From assembly GCA_021801255.1 (NCBI GenBank), contig JAJYYH010000063.1:1-64000 (forward strand): a DNA stretch of 64,000 nucleotides, written 5' to 3'. Position 1 is the first letter of the stretch, and every line of letters begins with the position of its first letter. Below the pieces are notes generated by a model. It was not told the origin of the DNA. It searched no databases and was given only the letters and a program-made list of their open reading frames with translations. Below are positions 19,355-30,019 of this stretch, piece by piece. This stretch comes from Pseudomonadota bacterium. GTDB lineage: Bacteria > Pseudomonadota > Alphaproteobacteria > Acetobacterales > Acetobacteraceae. The translations under genes were made by a program, and so were the position numbers.

Positions 19355-20267
19355 TGACGCCATAGATGATGCTGCGACCATATTCCGCCATGTTCATCGC
19401 GAGCAGCACGCTGATCAGCGCGACGAGACAGATGGCGCCGGCGACCGAGCCGAGATAGTGCCCGCGCCCGCCGAGGATCGAGGCGCCGCCGATCACCACG
19501 GCCGCGATCGACTGGAACAGGAACGGCTCGCCCATGCCGAGCGAGGCCTGGCCGCCGAAACCCACCAGCATGATCCCGGCCAGGGCTGCGGCGAGGCCGG
19601 AGAGCGCATAGAGCCCGATGATGGTGGCGCGCACGCGCAGCCCCGCGAGTTCGCTGGCGCGCAGATTGGTGCCGATCGCATAGGTCGCGCGGCCAAACAC
19701 GGTGGCGCCGAGAATGAACGAGACGATCGCGATCACCGCCAGCCAGAGCCACAACGCGGTCGGCAGGAACAGGAAAACGCCATGCGCCAGCGCCTGGATC
19801 GCGGGCGGGGCGTAGGAGGCGCAAGAAGCGCAGGTCATGCCGCCGCTCAAACCCAAAGTGAGCCCCTCCATGATGCCGTTCATGGCGAGCGTCATCACCA
19901 CCGCAGGCACGCCGAGAAAGGCGATGCCCAACCCGTTCACCGCGCCGACCGCGGCCCCCATGCCGAGCGTGAGGAGAAGCGCCGAGAAGGCCCGCGCATC
20001 GCTGCCGCCCGAGCTGGTGGCGAGGAGAATCGCCGCTGCGTTCAGCACCCAGGGGACGGAGAGATCAATACCGCCGATCAGAATGACGAAAGTTTGCCCG
20101 GCGGCAACGAGACCGACGAACACCGCGACGGTGAGAACCGCCAGAATGCTGTCGGGCCGGACGAAGCCCGGGCGCACCACGGCGCCGAGCGCGAACAACA
20201 GCACCGCCGCCGCGAAAGCATAAAGCGCGCGCCGCCATGTCTCATCGAGGCTGCCAGCCCCCCTCAT
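19305..20267 (-). CDS. Sugar (ribose-type) ABC transporter permease
   Basis: GQTFVILIGGIDLSV motif and multiple TM segments. Confidence 0.9.
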   Translation of the reverse strand: MRGAGSLDETWRRALYAFAAAVLLFALGAVVRPGFVRPDSILAVLTVAVFVGLVAAGQTFVILIGGIDLSVPWVLNAAAILLATSSGGSDARAFSALLLTLGMGAAVGAVNGLGIAFLGVPAVVMTLAMNGIMEGLTLGLSGGMTCASCASYAPPAIQALAHGVFLFLPTALWLWLAVIAIVSFILGATVFGRATYAIGTNLRASELAGLRVRATIIGLYALSGLAAALAGIMLVGFGGQASLGMGEPFLFQSIAAVVIGGASILGGRGHYLGSVAGAICLVALISVLLAMNMAEYGRSIIYGVIILVLLLLYGRESRES

Positions 20268-21250
20268 CGCCGCTTCCGCACGAAGCGGCCCAAGCCTTCG
20301 GCGAGCACCACCGCGATCACCAGGAACGCGCCCTCGTAGAAGGATTGGTAGAGCGGATCGATATGGGCGAAGAACAGGATGTTGACGATCATGGTGGTGA
20401 CGAACGCCCCGAGCATGGCGCCGATCGCCGAGCCGCGTCCGCCGAACAGGCTGACGCCGCCCAACACCACGGCGACGATCGAGGTGAGGGTGTAGCCGTT
20501 GCCGGTGGTGGCATCGCCGGCGGTCGCGGTGGCGACGAGGAACAGCCCGGCGGCGGCGGCGAAAAACCCGCTCAGCGTATAGGCGAGCAGCTTGGCGCGC
20601 AGCGGGTTGATGCCGTTCGCCGCAGCCGCGCCCTCGTCATTGCCAATGGCGATGATCGCGATGCCGGCCTGGCTGCGTCGGAACGCTGTCCAGAACAGGC
20701 CGAGCAAAACCACATAGAGCAGGGCGGCGGGGACGGAGGGATTGGTCAAAAGCGCCGTGTAGCCCTCTGGAACCGCGCCTCCCGGCTGCGGCAGAATGCG
20801 GATCGCCAGCCCCTGATAGATCGAGAGCGTGGCAAGCGTCACGAGGATCGGCTGCAAGCGCCCATAGGCGACGAGGATGCCATTCACCAGGCCGAGCCCG
20901 GCTCCGGCAAGGAGAATGAACGCCGAGGCCAGCGCCATCCGCGCGGGCGTCGCGCCGAGCGAGATCGCGCCGAGCGCATTGGCGAGATCGACGACGCCGC
21001 CAACCGAAAGATCAAGCCCGCGCGTCAGCACCACCAGCGTCTGGGCCATCGCGGCCAGAACCAGGGGCATGGTATTATTGACCGTCGAGGTGAGTTCGAA
21101 CCCGCCGGGAAGGCGTCCCTCGGTCAGGCCATAGATCAGGCCATAGAGAAAAATCGAGAACACGAGAAGAAAAATCACCAGCACCAGCCCGATATTCCGG
21201 GCAATCGCGTGGGCGAGCAGGGAGCGGCGCGCGGCGCGCGGCGGCATCAA
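20264..21250 (-). CDS. Sugar (ribose-type) ABC transporter permease
   Basis: MAQTLVVLTRGLDLSVGGVVDLANALGA; ATGA overlaps on both sides. Confidence 0.9.
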   Translation of the reverse strand: MMPPRAARRSLLAHAIARNIGLVLVIFLLVFSIFLYGLIYGLTEGRLPGGFELTSTVNNTMPLVLAAMAQTLVVLTRGLDLSVGGVVDLANALGAISLGATPARMALASAFILLAGAGLGLVNGILVAYGRLQPILVTLATLSIYQGLAIRILPQPGGAVPEGYTALLTNPSVPAALLYVVLLGLFWTAFRRSQAGIAIIAIGNDEGAAAANGINPLRAKLLAYTLSGFFAAAAGLFLVATATAGDATTGNGYTLTSIVAVVLGGVSLFGGRGSAIGAMLGAFVTTMIVNILFFAHIDPLYQSFYEGAFLVIAVVLAEGLGRFVRKRR

Positions 21251-22752
21251 GCGGCAAGCCGCTCGCGCATCGCGGCGGCGACGATCTGCTCGGCGGTGAG
21301 GTCCAGTGCGGGGAGTTCGGCAGCGATCCGTCCCTCGCGCAGCACCAGGACGCGATGGGCGAGATGGGCCAGCTCCAGGGCGTCGGAGGAATAGAACAAG
21401 ATCGCGCTCCCCGATCGCGCAAGCTCCATCATCAGCTCATAGATTTCATGCTTGGTCGCGACATCGACGCCGCGGGTGACATCGTAGAAAAGCAGGATCG
21501 GGCAATCGGCGAGCAGCCAGCGCCCGAGCAGCACTTTTTGCTGATTGCCGCCGGAAAGCGTGCCCACCGGAATGGCCGCATTCGGTGCGCGTACGGCGAG
21601 CCGCGCCATCAGCCGCGCCGCTTGCGCCCGTTCGGCGGCGCGGCCGATGACACCAAACCGGCTGAGTCGGTCGAGTACCGCGAGCGTCAGATTATCGCGC
21701 ACCGAAAGTGGCAGGAGCAGCCCCTCGGTCTTGCGGTCTTCGGGCACGAGGGCGATGCCATTGCGGATCGCCCCGCGCGGCGAGCGCAGCCGGACCTCGC
21801 GCCCGCGCAGCAGAATTCGTCCCGCATGCGGGCGCTCGGCGCCGAACAGCATGAGGAAAAGCTCGCGATGGCCATGCCCCGCGAGTCCGCCGACGCCGAG
21901 GATTTCCCCCTGATGGAGCGTGAAGGAAACCCCCGCGAGGCGGCCGCCGGCGAGATCCGCGACGCTCAGCATCGCGTCCGCCCGTGCCGATGGCGCCGCG
22001 GGCAGCGGCGGGTAGAAGGTTTCCACACGCTGGCCGGTCATCAGCGTGACCGCTTCCTCCTCGGCAAGCGTCGTGAAACTTCCAACATCGCGCCCGCCGC
22101 GAAAGACCGTGATGCGATCGGCGATAGTCTCGACTTCGTGCCAGCGGTGCGAGGTAAAAACGATGGTCGTGCCGGTGGCGCGCAGGCGGCGGATTTGCGC
22201 GAACAGCCACGCGGTTTCGCGCTCCATCAAGGCCGAGGTCGGCTCGTCGAGCAGCAGGATGCGCGGTTCGTGCGAGAGCGCGCGGACGATCTCGATCACC
22301 TGGCGCGCGGCGAGCGGCAGATCCTCGATCAGCGCGCGCGGATCGATCTCGGTGATGCCGAATTTTTCGAGCACCCTTCCGGCGGCGGCAACGAGGCGGC
22401 GCGGGCTGGTAAGGCCCAAGGCGTTGCGTGGCTCGCGCCGGAGCAGCAGATTCTCCGCGACACTCATCCAGGGCAGGAGCGTGAGTTCCTGGAACACCGT
22501 CCAGCACCCCAGAAGATGCGCGTCATTCGGCCCGCCATGGACAACCTTGGCGCCATCAATGCGGATCGTGCCTGAATCGGGGCGCACACGACCGCCGAGA
22601 ACCTTGATCAGCGTCGATTTGCCGGCGCCGTTTTCGCCGACGAGCGCGTGTACTTCGCCGGGCAGGGCGCTGAAGGAGGCGTTGTCCAGCGCCTGCACCC
22701 CGCCATAAGCCTTGCTCGCGGTGATCGCCTCAAGGCTCGGCGCAGCGCTCAT
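21247..22752 (-). CDS. Sugar ABC transporter ATP-binding protein (RbsA-like, two ABC domains)
   Basis: GENGAGKSTLIKVLGG Walker A, LLLDEPTSALMERE Walker B, second-domain LSGGNQQKVLLGRWL. Confidence 0.93.
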   Translation of the reverse strand: MSAAPSLEAITASKAYGGVQALDNASFSALPGEVHALVGENGAGKSTLIKVLGGRVRPDSGTIRIDGAKVVHGGPNDAHLLGCWTVFQELTLLPWMSVAENLLLRREPRNALGLTSPRRLVAAAGRVLEKFGITEIDPRALIEDLPLAARQVIEIVRALSHEPRILLLDEPTSALMERETAWLFAQIRRLRATGTTIVFTSHRWHEVETIADRITVFRGGRDVGSFTTLAEEEAVTLMTGQRVETFYPPLPAAPSARADAMLSVADLAGGRLAGVSFTLHQGEILGVGGLAGHGHRELFLMLFGAERPHAGRILLRGREVRLRSPRGAIRNGIALVPEDRKTEGLLLPLSVRDNLTLAVLDRLSRFGVIGRAAERAQAARLMARLAVRAPNAAIPVGTLSGGNQQKVLLGRWLLADCPILLFYDVTRGVDVATKHEIYELMMELARSGSAILFYSSDALELAHLAHRVLVLREGRIAAELPALDLTAEQIVAAAMRERLAA

Positions 22753-23828
22753 GCGCTCGGCAGATCGACGTCGAGCCGCCCCGCGCAGGCTTTACCGTCG
22801 AGCGCGGCATCGACGCAGATTTTCACCGTGGCATGCGGGCCGGCATCGGTGAAATCGGCGAAGAAACTGTCGGGGAGATCGGGAAACACGGTCTCGCCGA
22901 CTTTCACCGTCTCGCTGGTGACATAGGGGAAGGGGATAGTGATGTTTTTCTTCGGGTAATCGCCCTTGAGCGCCCGGCGTGCGAGTTCCAGCGAAATCAC
23001 CGAGAGGAACGGCGGCTGGCCGATCGAAATGCCATCGACCTGATGGCCCATGTAGCCGGTGAGGAATTTGCGGAAGCCGTTTTCCGCCTCTCCCGCGGTC
23101 GGCGGCAGCTTGCGCCCGGCGGCGATGAACGCCTTGAGGACGCCATCGGTGCCGCCCTGGCACCAGATGCCGTCGATCGGCGGCAGCGAGGGCAGCGCGG
23201 CGGCGGTGTTGCGCTCGGCGGTCGCGCTGTCCCACATACCCGTATAGCGGCTCACCACCTTGATATCGGGATGCTCCGCCCAGATACTCTCGGCGCCCTT
23301 GTTGCGGTCGAGATCGACATGGGTGCCGGCGACGCCGGTAACCATGATCACATTGCCCTTGCCGCCTATTTTCTTGGCGACGAACTCGGCCCCCATGCGG
23401 CCGAAGGCGAATTGGTCGGTATTGACCTTGAGCGCGCTCGGGGCGGTGACGACGTTGTCGAAAGAGACGACGAGAATGCCGCGATCGGTGGCCTGCTTAA
23501 TGATGCCGTCGAGCCCGGTCGGGGAAGCGGCGTTGAGCACGATCGCGTCCACGCGCTCGGCGATCAGGTTGGAGAATTGCTGCGACTGCTTGGAGACGTC
23601 ATTGCCGGAATTGAACCAACTGCCCTCGATCTCGGCGGCGAAGGGCTCCATCAGCAGCGCCGCCTTGAACAGATTCTCCATCTCGATCCGCCACTTGTTG
23701 CCGATATACGAGTTGGAGAGCGCGATCTTGAGTTTTTTGCCCGCCGCGGCGCGGGCGGAAACCGGCAGCGCGAGTGCGCCCGCGAGGCCAAGACTGAGCA
23801 GGTTACGGCGGTCAAGTTTCGCGGTCAT
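22749..23828 (-). CDS. Sugar ABC transporter substrate-binding protein
   Basis: Signal peptide followed by KLKIALSNSYIGNKWRIEM periplasmic binding protein fold; internal start of ORF 22749..23879. Confidence 0.88.
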   Translation of the reverse strand: MTAKLDRRNLLSLGLAGALALPVSARAAAGKKLKIALSNSYIGNKWRIEMENLFKAALLMEPFAAEIEGSWFNSGNDVSKQSQQFSNLIAERVDAIVLNAASPTGLDGIIKQATDRGILVVSFDNVVTAPSALKVNTDQFAFGRMGAEFVAKKIGGKGNVIMVTGVAGTHVDLDRNKGAESIWAEHPDIKVVSRYTGMWDSATAERNTAAALPSLPPIDGIWCQGGTDGVLKAFIAAGRKLPPTAGEAENGFRKFLTGYMGHQVDGISIGQPPFLSVISLELARRALKGDYPKKNITIPFPYVTSETVKVGETVFPDLPDSFFADFTDAGPHATVKICVDAALDGKACAGRLDVDLPSA

Positions 23829-24000
23829 GTTTCCCCCTGACGGTTTGCGGTCGCGCATGAGTATCGCCGCTGTTTGCAATCTTGCGTTGATCTTGCCCGA
23901 TCATCGGGGGCTTGTCGAGCCAGCCGGCGTGATCGGCGATGGGATCTGGGGCCAGTGGCCCGAGCGCGTTGCGGGCAACGTGCTCACCTTGCAAATTACA

Positions 24001-24056
24001 GGCGCGATCTCAAGTGGGCGCGATCTCAAGTGCTCAAGTGGGCGCGATCTCAAGTG
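24001..24056. repeat. Short direct repeat, three copies of ggcgcgatctcaagtg
   Basis: Copies at 24001-24016, 24017-24032, 24041-24056 plus 8-nt partial ctcaagtg at 24033; contains the stop codon of the gene ending at 24034. Confidence 0.95.
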
Positions 24057-24843
24057 CGAGATGACCGTCGAACAGCGGCGCGGTGAGGCGGCGCGTTTCG
24101 CGGCGCGCGAGCGCTTCGAGCAAGGCGAGGCTTTGCGCGGCGGGATTGCCCGCGGTGAGCGCCGCCAAGGCAGACAGTCGCGGCGGGGTGAGCGGCGCCG
24201 GGCGGGGGACGAAGCCGCCCGCGAGGCGCGCCAGCGGAGACGCGGCGCGCAGTGCGGGCGGCGCGAGCAGCAGGGCCAGGGCGAAGGAGAAGTCGGTGCG
24301 CCGGCAGGCGCTGAGCGGGAACGGCATCGGCGCATCGAAGAGGCAGAACAGCACCGGCTCTCCCTCCACCGTGATCTCGGCGAGGGCTTTCAGGAGACCA
24401 TTGGCGAAGCTCGCGTCGTGGGCGGCGAGCGAGTCCGCGGGCGCGCGGCTGGCATGCGCGATGCTCCAGTAGCCAGCGGCCTCGTTATGCACGGAATTGT
24501 GAAAGAGGGTGGGCGAAATCGCCTGATCCGCCGCCCGCGGTTCGGCGAGCGTCGCGAGCAGGCTGTTGACCAGCGCTCCCTCGCCGCTGGAACTCACGAA
24601 AACGGCGCGTAGCGTGGCCGGCGCGATGCCGCTTCCGGCCAGTGCCTCCTCGGCCACGGTGAGGGCGAGGCGGGCCGCGGGACCGGCGCGCCGGCGCTCA
24701 TTGGCAGGCAGTATGGCAGGGGGTGGCGGATCGGTGGGGCATGGCACGAAGGACGCCGCCTCGGTGAGCACGGCACATCCCTGGGCCCATCCCTCCAGCC
24801 CTGGCCCCCAGAGCCCGACGCCCCAGATATCCGCGCGCATCAT
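24034..24843 (-). CDS. Beta-ketoacyl synthase chain-length-factor-like protein
   Basis: KS-like fold fragments (ATLRAVFVSSSGEGALVNSLLATLAEP, SPTLFHNSVHNEAAGYWSIAHASRA) without the active-site Cys; start overlaps the KS stop. Confidence 0.75.
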   Translation of the reverse strand: MMRADIWGVGLWGPGLEGWAQGCAVLTEAASFVPCPTDPPPPAILPANERRRAGPAARLALTVAEEALAGSGIAPATLRAVFVSSSGEGALVNSLLATLAEPRAADQAISPTLFHNSVHNEAAGYWSIAHASRAPADSLAAHDASFANGLLKALAEITVEGEPVLFCLFDAPMPFPLSACRRTDFSFALALLLAPPALRAASPLARLAGGFVPRPAPLTPPRLSALAALTAGNPAAQSLALLEALARRETRRLTAPLFDGHLALEIAPT

Positions 24844-26021
24844 CCCGCGCGGCCGAAAATCAGGCTGCAATTGGCCCCGCCGAAGCCAAACGAATTGCTC
24901 AGCACGCGCCCGATCGGGCGGCTCTCGTTGTCGAGCAGCACGCGGGCGCGAAAGCCCGGATCGAGCCGCGTGACGCCGAGACAGCCGGGCAAAAAACCCT
25001 CGTGGAGTGCGAGCAGCGCGATCACCGCCTCGACGATGCCGGAAGCGCCGAGGGTGTGGCCCGTAAACCCCTTGGTCGAGCTGCACGGGGTCTGATCGGC
25101 GAAAATCTCGAAGACCGCGCGGTCCTCGCTTGCGTCATTGGCGGGGGTACCGGTGCCGTGGAGGTTGATGTAGTCGATCGCCGCGGGCACGAGGCTGGCG
25201 CGGGCGAGCGCGTCGCGCATCGCGGCGATGGCGCCCCGCGCCTCGGGATGTGGGGCGGACATGTGATAGCCATCGCTCGATTCGCCATAGCCGAGCAGCG
25301 CGAAAGGCGCTTCGCCGTCGCGCTCGAGCAGCGCTAACCCCGCCGCCTCGCCGATCGAGAGCCCGGCGCGCGCGGCATCGCAGGGCCGGCAGGGAAAAGG
25401 CGAGATCAGGCCGAGGGCGGCGAAGCCGGCGAGCGTCATGTGGCAGAGACTGTCGGCCCCACCCACCACGGCGGCATCGATCACGCCGGCGGCAATCAGT
25501 TGCGCGGCATCGACGAAGCTGCGCGCCGCCGAGGCGCAGGCGGTCGAGACCACGAAGGCCGGCCCTGCGAGGCCGAGGGCGGCGCGCACGAAACGGGCGG
25601 CGGAGAAGAAATCTTGCGTGTGGGCAAAGTCGAAATCGGCAGGCAAGGCCCCGCTCGCCGGATCGCGCTGGCGGAATGCCGCCTCGCCGGCGGTGATGCC
25701 GGAGGTCGAGGTGCCGAGCACGACACCGATGCGCGCTGGCCCGACGCGCCGCGCGGCGGCGGCGACCTGGGCGTCGAACCCATCGGCGCGCAGCGCGAGA
25801 TCGAGCAGGAGATTGTTGCGGCAGGTGAAGCGGGCGAACGCCCCCGGCAGGTGATGCCCCGCGACGCCGGCGACGCGGCCGATGAACCCGCCGCCGGCGG
25901 CGGGGGCGAAGTCATTTTCGGTGAGGCCACTGCGGCGCGCCCGGAGGGCCGCGAGGGTTGCCGCGGCGCCGGTGCCGAGCGCGTTCACGACGCTCCAGGC
26001 GGTGATCGGGAGCGGTTTCAC
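24840..26021 (-). CDS. Beta-ketoacyl-ACP synthase (FabF/aryl-polyene KS-like)
   Basis: VVSTACASAARSFVDA (Cys), INLHGTGTPANDASED and KGFTGHTLGASGIVEA (two His) catalytic motifs; MKPLPITAWSVVNALG N-terminus. Confidence 0.88.
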   Translation of the reverse strand: MKPLPITAWSVVNALGTGAAATLAALRARRSGLTENDFAPAAGGGFIGRVAGVAGHHLPGAFARFTCRNNLLLDLALRADGFDAQVAAAARRVGPARIGVVLGTSTSGITAGEAAFRQRDPASGALPADFDFAHTQDFFSAARFVRAALGLAGPAFVVSTACASAARSFVDAAQLIAAGVIDAAVVGGADSLCHMTLAGFAALGLISPFPCRPCDAARAGLSIGEAAGLALLERDGEAPFALLGYGESSDGYHMSAPHPEARGAIAAMRDALARASLVPAAIDYINLHGTGTPANDASEDRAVFEIFADQTPCSSTKGFTGHTLGASGIVEAVIALLALHEGFLPGCLGVTRLDPGFRARVLLDNESRPIGRVLSNSFGFGGANCSLIFGRAG

Positions 26022-26043
26022 GCTGTTTGCCGGGCGCGCGCGC

Positions 26044-26949
26044 TCACGGCCAGCGCACTTCGGGCGGCAGGCTCATCAGGATCGCCTCGATATTGCCCCC
26101 GGTTTTGAGCCCGAACAGCGTGCCGCGGTCGTGCAGGAGGTTGAACTCGACATAGCGACCGCGCCGCACCAACTGGTGGTGCCGCTCCGCCGCGCTCCAG
26201 GGCGCGGCCATGCGGCGGCGGACGATGCGCGGATAGGCCTCGAGAAACGCCTCGCCGACATCGCGGGTGAAGGCGAAATCGGCCTCGGCGTTGCCGGTGA
26301 ACAGGTGATCGTAAAAAATCCCGCCGAGGCCCCGCGGCTCGTTGCGATGGGGAAGAAAGAAATAGCGGTCGCACCATTCCTTGAAGCGGGGATAATAGGC
26401 CGCGTCGTGGCGCTCGCAGGCAGCGCGGAGCGCCGCGTGGAAAAGGCCCGCGTCGTCCTTGGCCGCGGCGCTTTCCGGCCACATCGGGGTGAGATCGGCG
26501 CCGCCGGCGAACCAGCCCTCGGTGGTGACGATCAGGCGGGTGTTCATGTGCGCCGCCGGCACATGCGGGCTCCAGAGATGGGCGACGAGGCTGATGCCGC
26601 TCGCCCAGAAGCGCGGGTCGGCGGCGGCGCCGGGAATTTGGGCGGCGAATTCCGGGCTGAACGCGCCCCAGACGGTCGAGACGTTGACGCCGACTTTTTC
26701 GAACACCCGCCCGCGCATCACCCGCATCTCGCCACCCCCCCCATCGGCCTCGCCGGGCGCGGTGGGACGGCGCCACGAGCTGGCGACGAAGCGCCCGGGC
26801 GGGGCCTCGACGGCCGCGCCTGGGGCGCCCTCGATGGCTTCGAAAGCGTTGCAGATCCGCTCGCGCAGGCTTTCGAACCAGCGCCGCGCTGGCTCTTTGA
26901 GCGGATCATGGGGGCGCGTCGGGGGCGCGGCGCTGGTGGGGATCGACAT
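26044..26949 (-). CDS. hemF: Oxygen-dependent coproporphyrinogen III oxidase
   Basis: [74 protein letters not shown]. Confidence 0.96.
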   Translation of the reverse strand: MSIPTSAAPPTRPHDPLKEPARRWFESLRERICNAFEAIEGAPGAAVEAPPGRFVASSWRRPTAPGEADGGGGEMRVMRGRVFEKVGVNVSTVWGAFSPEFAAQIPGAAADPRFWASGISLVAHLWSPHVPAAHMNTRLIVTTEGWFAGGADLTPMWPESAAAKDDAGLFHAALRAACERHDAAYYPRFKEWCDRYFFLPHRNEPRGLGGIFYDHLFTGNAEADFAFTRDVGEAFLEAYPRIVRRRMAAPWSAAERHHQLVRRGRYVEFNLLHDRGTLFGLKTGGNIEAILMSLPPEVRWP

Positions 26950-27149
26950 GGTGGATTTTATGGCGACCTCGCGCGCTGGTGTCGATGGGGCCGCGCCGCC
27001 CCAGGGGATGAGGTTGCAGGGATGGCACGGCAACCCTAGTATGGGGTCGTAATCCTACAGCGCCAGGCACGCCCCGAATGGGGCGGGGTTGGGGTTGTGC
27101 GATATTCCGAGGCAAACCATGTCCCGCCAGATGGGCGGGAACCGAGGTA

Positions 27150-27731
27150 ATGATGGCCAATAGCGCTGCTTTGCCGGCCCATCCGCAAGGATCGGGTCAG
27201 GCGCCGCAAGACGGGGCGACCAAGCGTGATTTCCTCAAGCTGCTAGCCGGGGCAAGCGCCCTGGTCGGCGTCGGGGCGATCGCCTGGCCGCTGATCGACA
27301 GCATGAACCCCTCCCAGGACGTGCTGGCGCTCTCCTCCATCGAGGTCAATCTGACGCCGATCCCGGAAGGCTCCGGCATCACCGTGCTGTGGCGCGGCAA
27401 GCCGATTTTCGTGCGCCACCGCACCCCGGCGGAAATCAAAGCCGCCGAAGACGTGAAGCTCAGCGAATTGATCGAGCCGCAGGCGGACGCCGATCGTGTC
27501 AAGGCCGGCCACGCGCAATGGCTCGTGCTGATCGGCATCTGCACCCATCTCGGCTGCGTCCCACTCGGCAACAAGCCGACCGATCCACGCGGCGAATGGG
27601 GCGGCTGGTTCTGCCCCTGCCACGGCAGCCAGTACGACACGTCGGGGCGCGTCCGGCACGGGCCGGCGCCGCTCAATCTCTATCTGGTGCCTTATGCGTT
27701 CGAGAACGACACCAAGATCAAGATCGGCTGA
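27150..27731 (+). CDS. petA: Ubiquinol-cytochrome c reductase Rieske iron-sulfur subunit
   Basis: Rieske motifs [10 protein letters not shown] and [20 protein letters not shown]. Confidence 0.96.
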   Translation: MMANSAALPAHPQGSGQAPQDGATKRDFLKLLAGASALVGVGAIAWPLIDSMNPSQDVLALSSIEVNLTPIPEGSGITVLWRGKPIFVRHRTPAEIKAAEDVKLSELIEPQADADRVKAGHAQWLVLIGICTHLGCVPLGNKPTDPRGEWGGWFCPCHGSQYDTSGRVRHGPAPLNLYLVPYAFENDTKIKIG

Positions 27732-27773
27732 GAGAATTTTCCTTAAGTTTTATACGTAACGGAGCGGATCGCG

Positions 27774-29042
27774 ATGGTCGGCCTTTACAAAAGTGACTTC
27801 AAGAACCCGGTGGTGAACTGGATCGATACAAGGATGCCAGTGTTCACCTTGATGCAGAAAGAGTATGCCGCCTTCCCGACGCCGAAAAATTTCAACTATT
27901 TCTGGAATTTCGGCGCCCTCGCGATGGTCAATCTGATGATCATGATTGCCACCGGGGTGTTCCTCGCGATGAACTACACGCCCAATGTCGCGATGGCGTT
28001 CAACAGCATCGAGCACATCATGCGCGACGTGAACTGGGGCTGGCTGATCCGCTACGCCCACATGAACGGCGCCTCGATGTTTTTCATCGTGGTCTATATC
28101 CACACCTTCCGCGGTCTCTATTACGGCTCCTACAAGGCGCCGCGGGAATTGCTCTGGATGCTCGGTGTCGTCATCCTGCTGCTGATGATGGCGACCGCCT
28201 TCATGGGCTACGTGCTGCCCTGGGGGCAGATGTCCTATTGGGGTGCCACCGTCATCACCAATCTGTTCTCGGCGATCCCGCTGGTCGGGCCCTCGATCGT
28301 CACCTGGCTCTGGGGCGGTTTTTCGGTCGATAACGCGACGCTCAACCGCTTCTACAGCCTGCACTATCTGCTGCCTTTCGTGATCGTGGGCGTGGTTTTC
28401 TTCCATGTCATCGCCCTGCACATCACGGGCTCGAACAACCCGCTCGGCATCGATGTGAAATCGCCGCAGGACACCATCCCCTTCCATCCCTACTATACCA
28501 TCAAGGACAGCGTCGGGATCTGCGTCTATCTTCTCGTGTTCGCGGCCCTGGTGTTCTTCTCGCCGAATTTCTTCGCCAGCCCGGACAACTACATTCCCGC
28601 CAATCCGTTGCAGACGCCGGCCGAGATCGTGCCGGAATGGTATTTCCTGCCCTTCTACGCAATCCTGCGCTCGGTGCCGAACAAGCTCGGCGGCGTGATG
28701 ATGATGTTCGGCTCGATCATGGTGCTGTTCGTGCTGCCCTGGCTCGACACCAGCCCAGTGCGGAGCGCCCGCTTCCGTCCGATCTACCGGCAGGTGTTCT
28801 GGCTGCTGGTAATTGCTGTGCTCGCGCTTGGCGCGGTGGGCGCGCATCGGCCGCAAGGGATCTGGGTGGTGATCGGGCGCGTGGCGACGCTCTATTATTT
28901 CCTGCATTTCCTTGTCATCCTGCCGATTCTGGGCAAGCTGGAGCGGCCACTGCCGCTGCCCGAGAGCATCAGCCGGCCGGTCATCCGTGGTGGTGGGCCG
29001 ATGCCTGGCGGCGCGCCCGCGAAGCCGATGGAGAAGCCGTGA
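27774..29042 (+). CDS. petB: Cytochrome b
   Basis: Full-length cytochrome b with [21 protein letters not shown]. Confidence 0.97.
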   Translation: MVGLYKSDFKNPVVNWIDTRMPVFTLMQKEYAAFPTPKNFNYFWNFGALAMVNLMIMIATGVFLAMNYTPNVAMAFNSIEHIMRDVNWGWLIRYAHMNGASMFFIVVYIHTFRGLYYGSYKAPRELLWMLGVVILLLMMATAFMGYVLPWGQMSYWGATVITNLFSAIPLVGPSIVTWLWGGFSVDNATLNRFYSLHYLLPFVIVGVVFFHVIALHITGSNNPLGIDVKSPQDTIPFHPYYTIKDSVGICVYLLVFAALVFFSPNFFASPDNYIPANPLQTPAEIVPEWYFLPFYAILRSVPNKLGGVMMMFGSIMVLFVLPWLDTSPVRSARFRPIYRQVFWLLVIAVLALGAVGAHRPQGIWVVIGRVATLYYFLHFLVILPILGKLERPLPLPESISRPVIRGGGPMPGGAPAKPMEKP

Positions 29043-29854
29043 TGCGGTTCAAATACGTTGCGCCCGCCCTCCTGCTCGGCGCCGCCCTCGTCACCGCGCT
29101 GGGCGCCGCGCCGGCGGCCGCGCAGCAGGACGTGGCCAAGTTCAAGCAGTCACAGCCGACCGAGGCGCCAAGTCTGCCAAAACTCGCCTGGAGCTTCGAT
29201 GGGCCGTTCGGCACCTTCGATCGCGCTTCCGCGCAGCGTGGCTTTCTGATCTATCAGCAGGTCTGCTCGGCCTGTCATTCAATGGATCAGCTCTACTACC
29301 GCAATCTCTCGGGGATCGGCCTCTCGGAGGAACAGATCAAGGCGATCGCGGCGAGCGTGCAGGTGCCGGGTGGGGTCAACGACCAGGGCCAGCCGATCGA
29401 ACGGCCGGGTCTGCCGTCCGATCATTTCAAGGCGCCATTCCCCAACGAGGAGGCGGCGCGGGCGGCGAACAACGGAGCGCTGCCGCCTGACCAGTCGGTG
29501 CTCGAACTCGCGCGCGAGGGCGGCCCCAACTATCTCTATGCGATCCTCACCGGCTACCGCGACCCGCCGGCCGGGCTGAAGATGCAGCCGGGCATGAGCT
29601 ACAACCTCTATTTTCCTGGCTTTCAGATCGCCATGCCACAGCCGCTCCAGGATGATTCAGTACAATATACTGATGGCGTGAAGCCGACCCTCGACCAGGA
29701 AGCCAAGGACGTCGTGACCTTTCTCACCTGGGCCGCCAACCCGGAGATGGAGGAACGCAAACAAACCGGCGTTCGCGTCGTGCTGTTCCTGGTCTTCCTC
29801 ACGGGCGTCACCTACGCGACCAAGCGCCGCATCTGGTCTGATTTGCACCATTGA
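29042..29854 (+). CDS. petC: Cytochrome c1
   Basis: Signal peptide, CSACHSMDQLYYRNL heme-binding motif, C-terminal TM anchor; directly follows cytochrome b. Confidence 0.94.
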   Translation: MRFKYVAPALLLGAALVTALGAAPAAAQQDVAKFKQSQPTEAPSLPKLAWSFDGPFGTFDRASAQRGFLIYQQVCSACHSMDQLYYRNLSGIGLSEEQIKAIAASVQVPGGVNDQGQPIERPGLPSDHFKAPFPNEEAARAANNGALPPDQSVLELAREGGPNYLYAILTGYRDPPAGLKMQPGMSYNLYFPGFQIAMPQPLQDDSVQYTDGVKPTLDQEAKDVVTFLTWAANPEMEERKQTGVRVVLFLVFLTGVTYATKRRIWSDLHH

Positions 29855-29930
29855 GACAAGGCGAGGAACTCCACCTTCCACCCGCTGGGGCTTGAGACCC
29901 GAGCCCCTTCCCCGTCAAGCCTTCAGGAAA

Positions 29931-29980
29931 TAGGGTCCAGGGACATTGTCCCTGGGGAGGCGAGGGGTAGAGCCCCTCGC
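29931..29980. repeat. GGGTCCAGGG-type intergenic palindrome, copy R1 (double hairpin)
   Basis: ccaggga-cattg-tccctgg (29937-29955) and gcgagggg-tagag-cccctcgc (29960-29980); between convergent petC and carD. Confidence 0.8.
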
Positions 29981-30019
29981 GCCGTGCTTCCCGCTGGGGG
30001 CAGCCCTCTCGCCTCGCCT

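Noticed and set aside
27123-27139. Small hairpin cccgcc-agatg-ggcggg just before petA
   Set aside because: Only 6-bp arms in a GC-rich leader; could be chance, no conserved regulator or riboswitch recognised.
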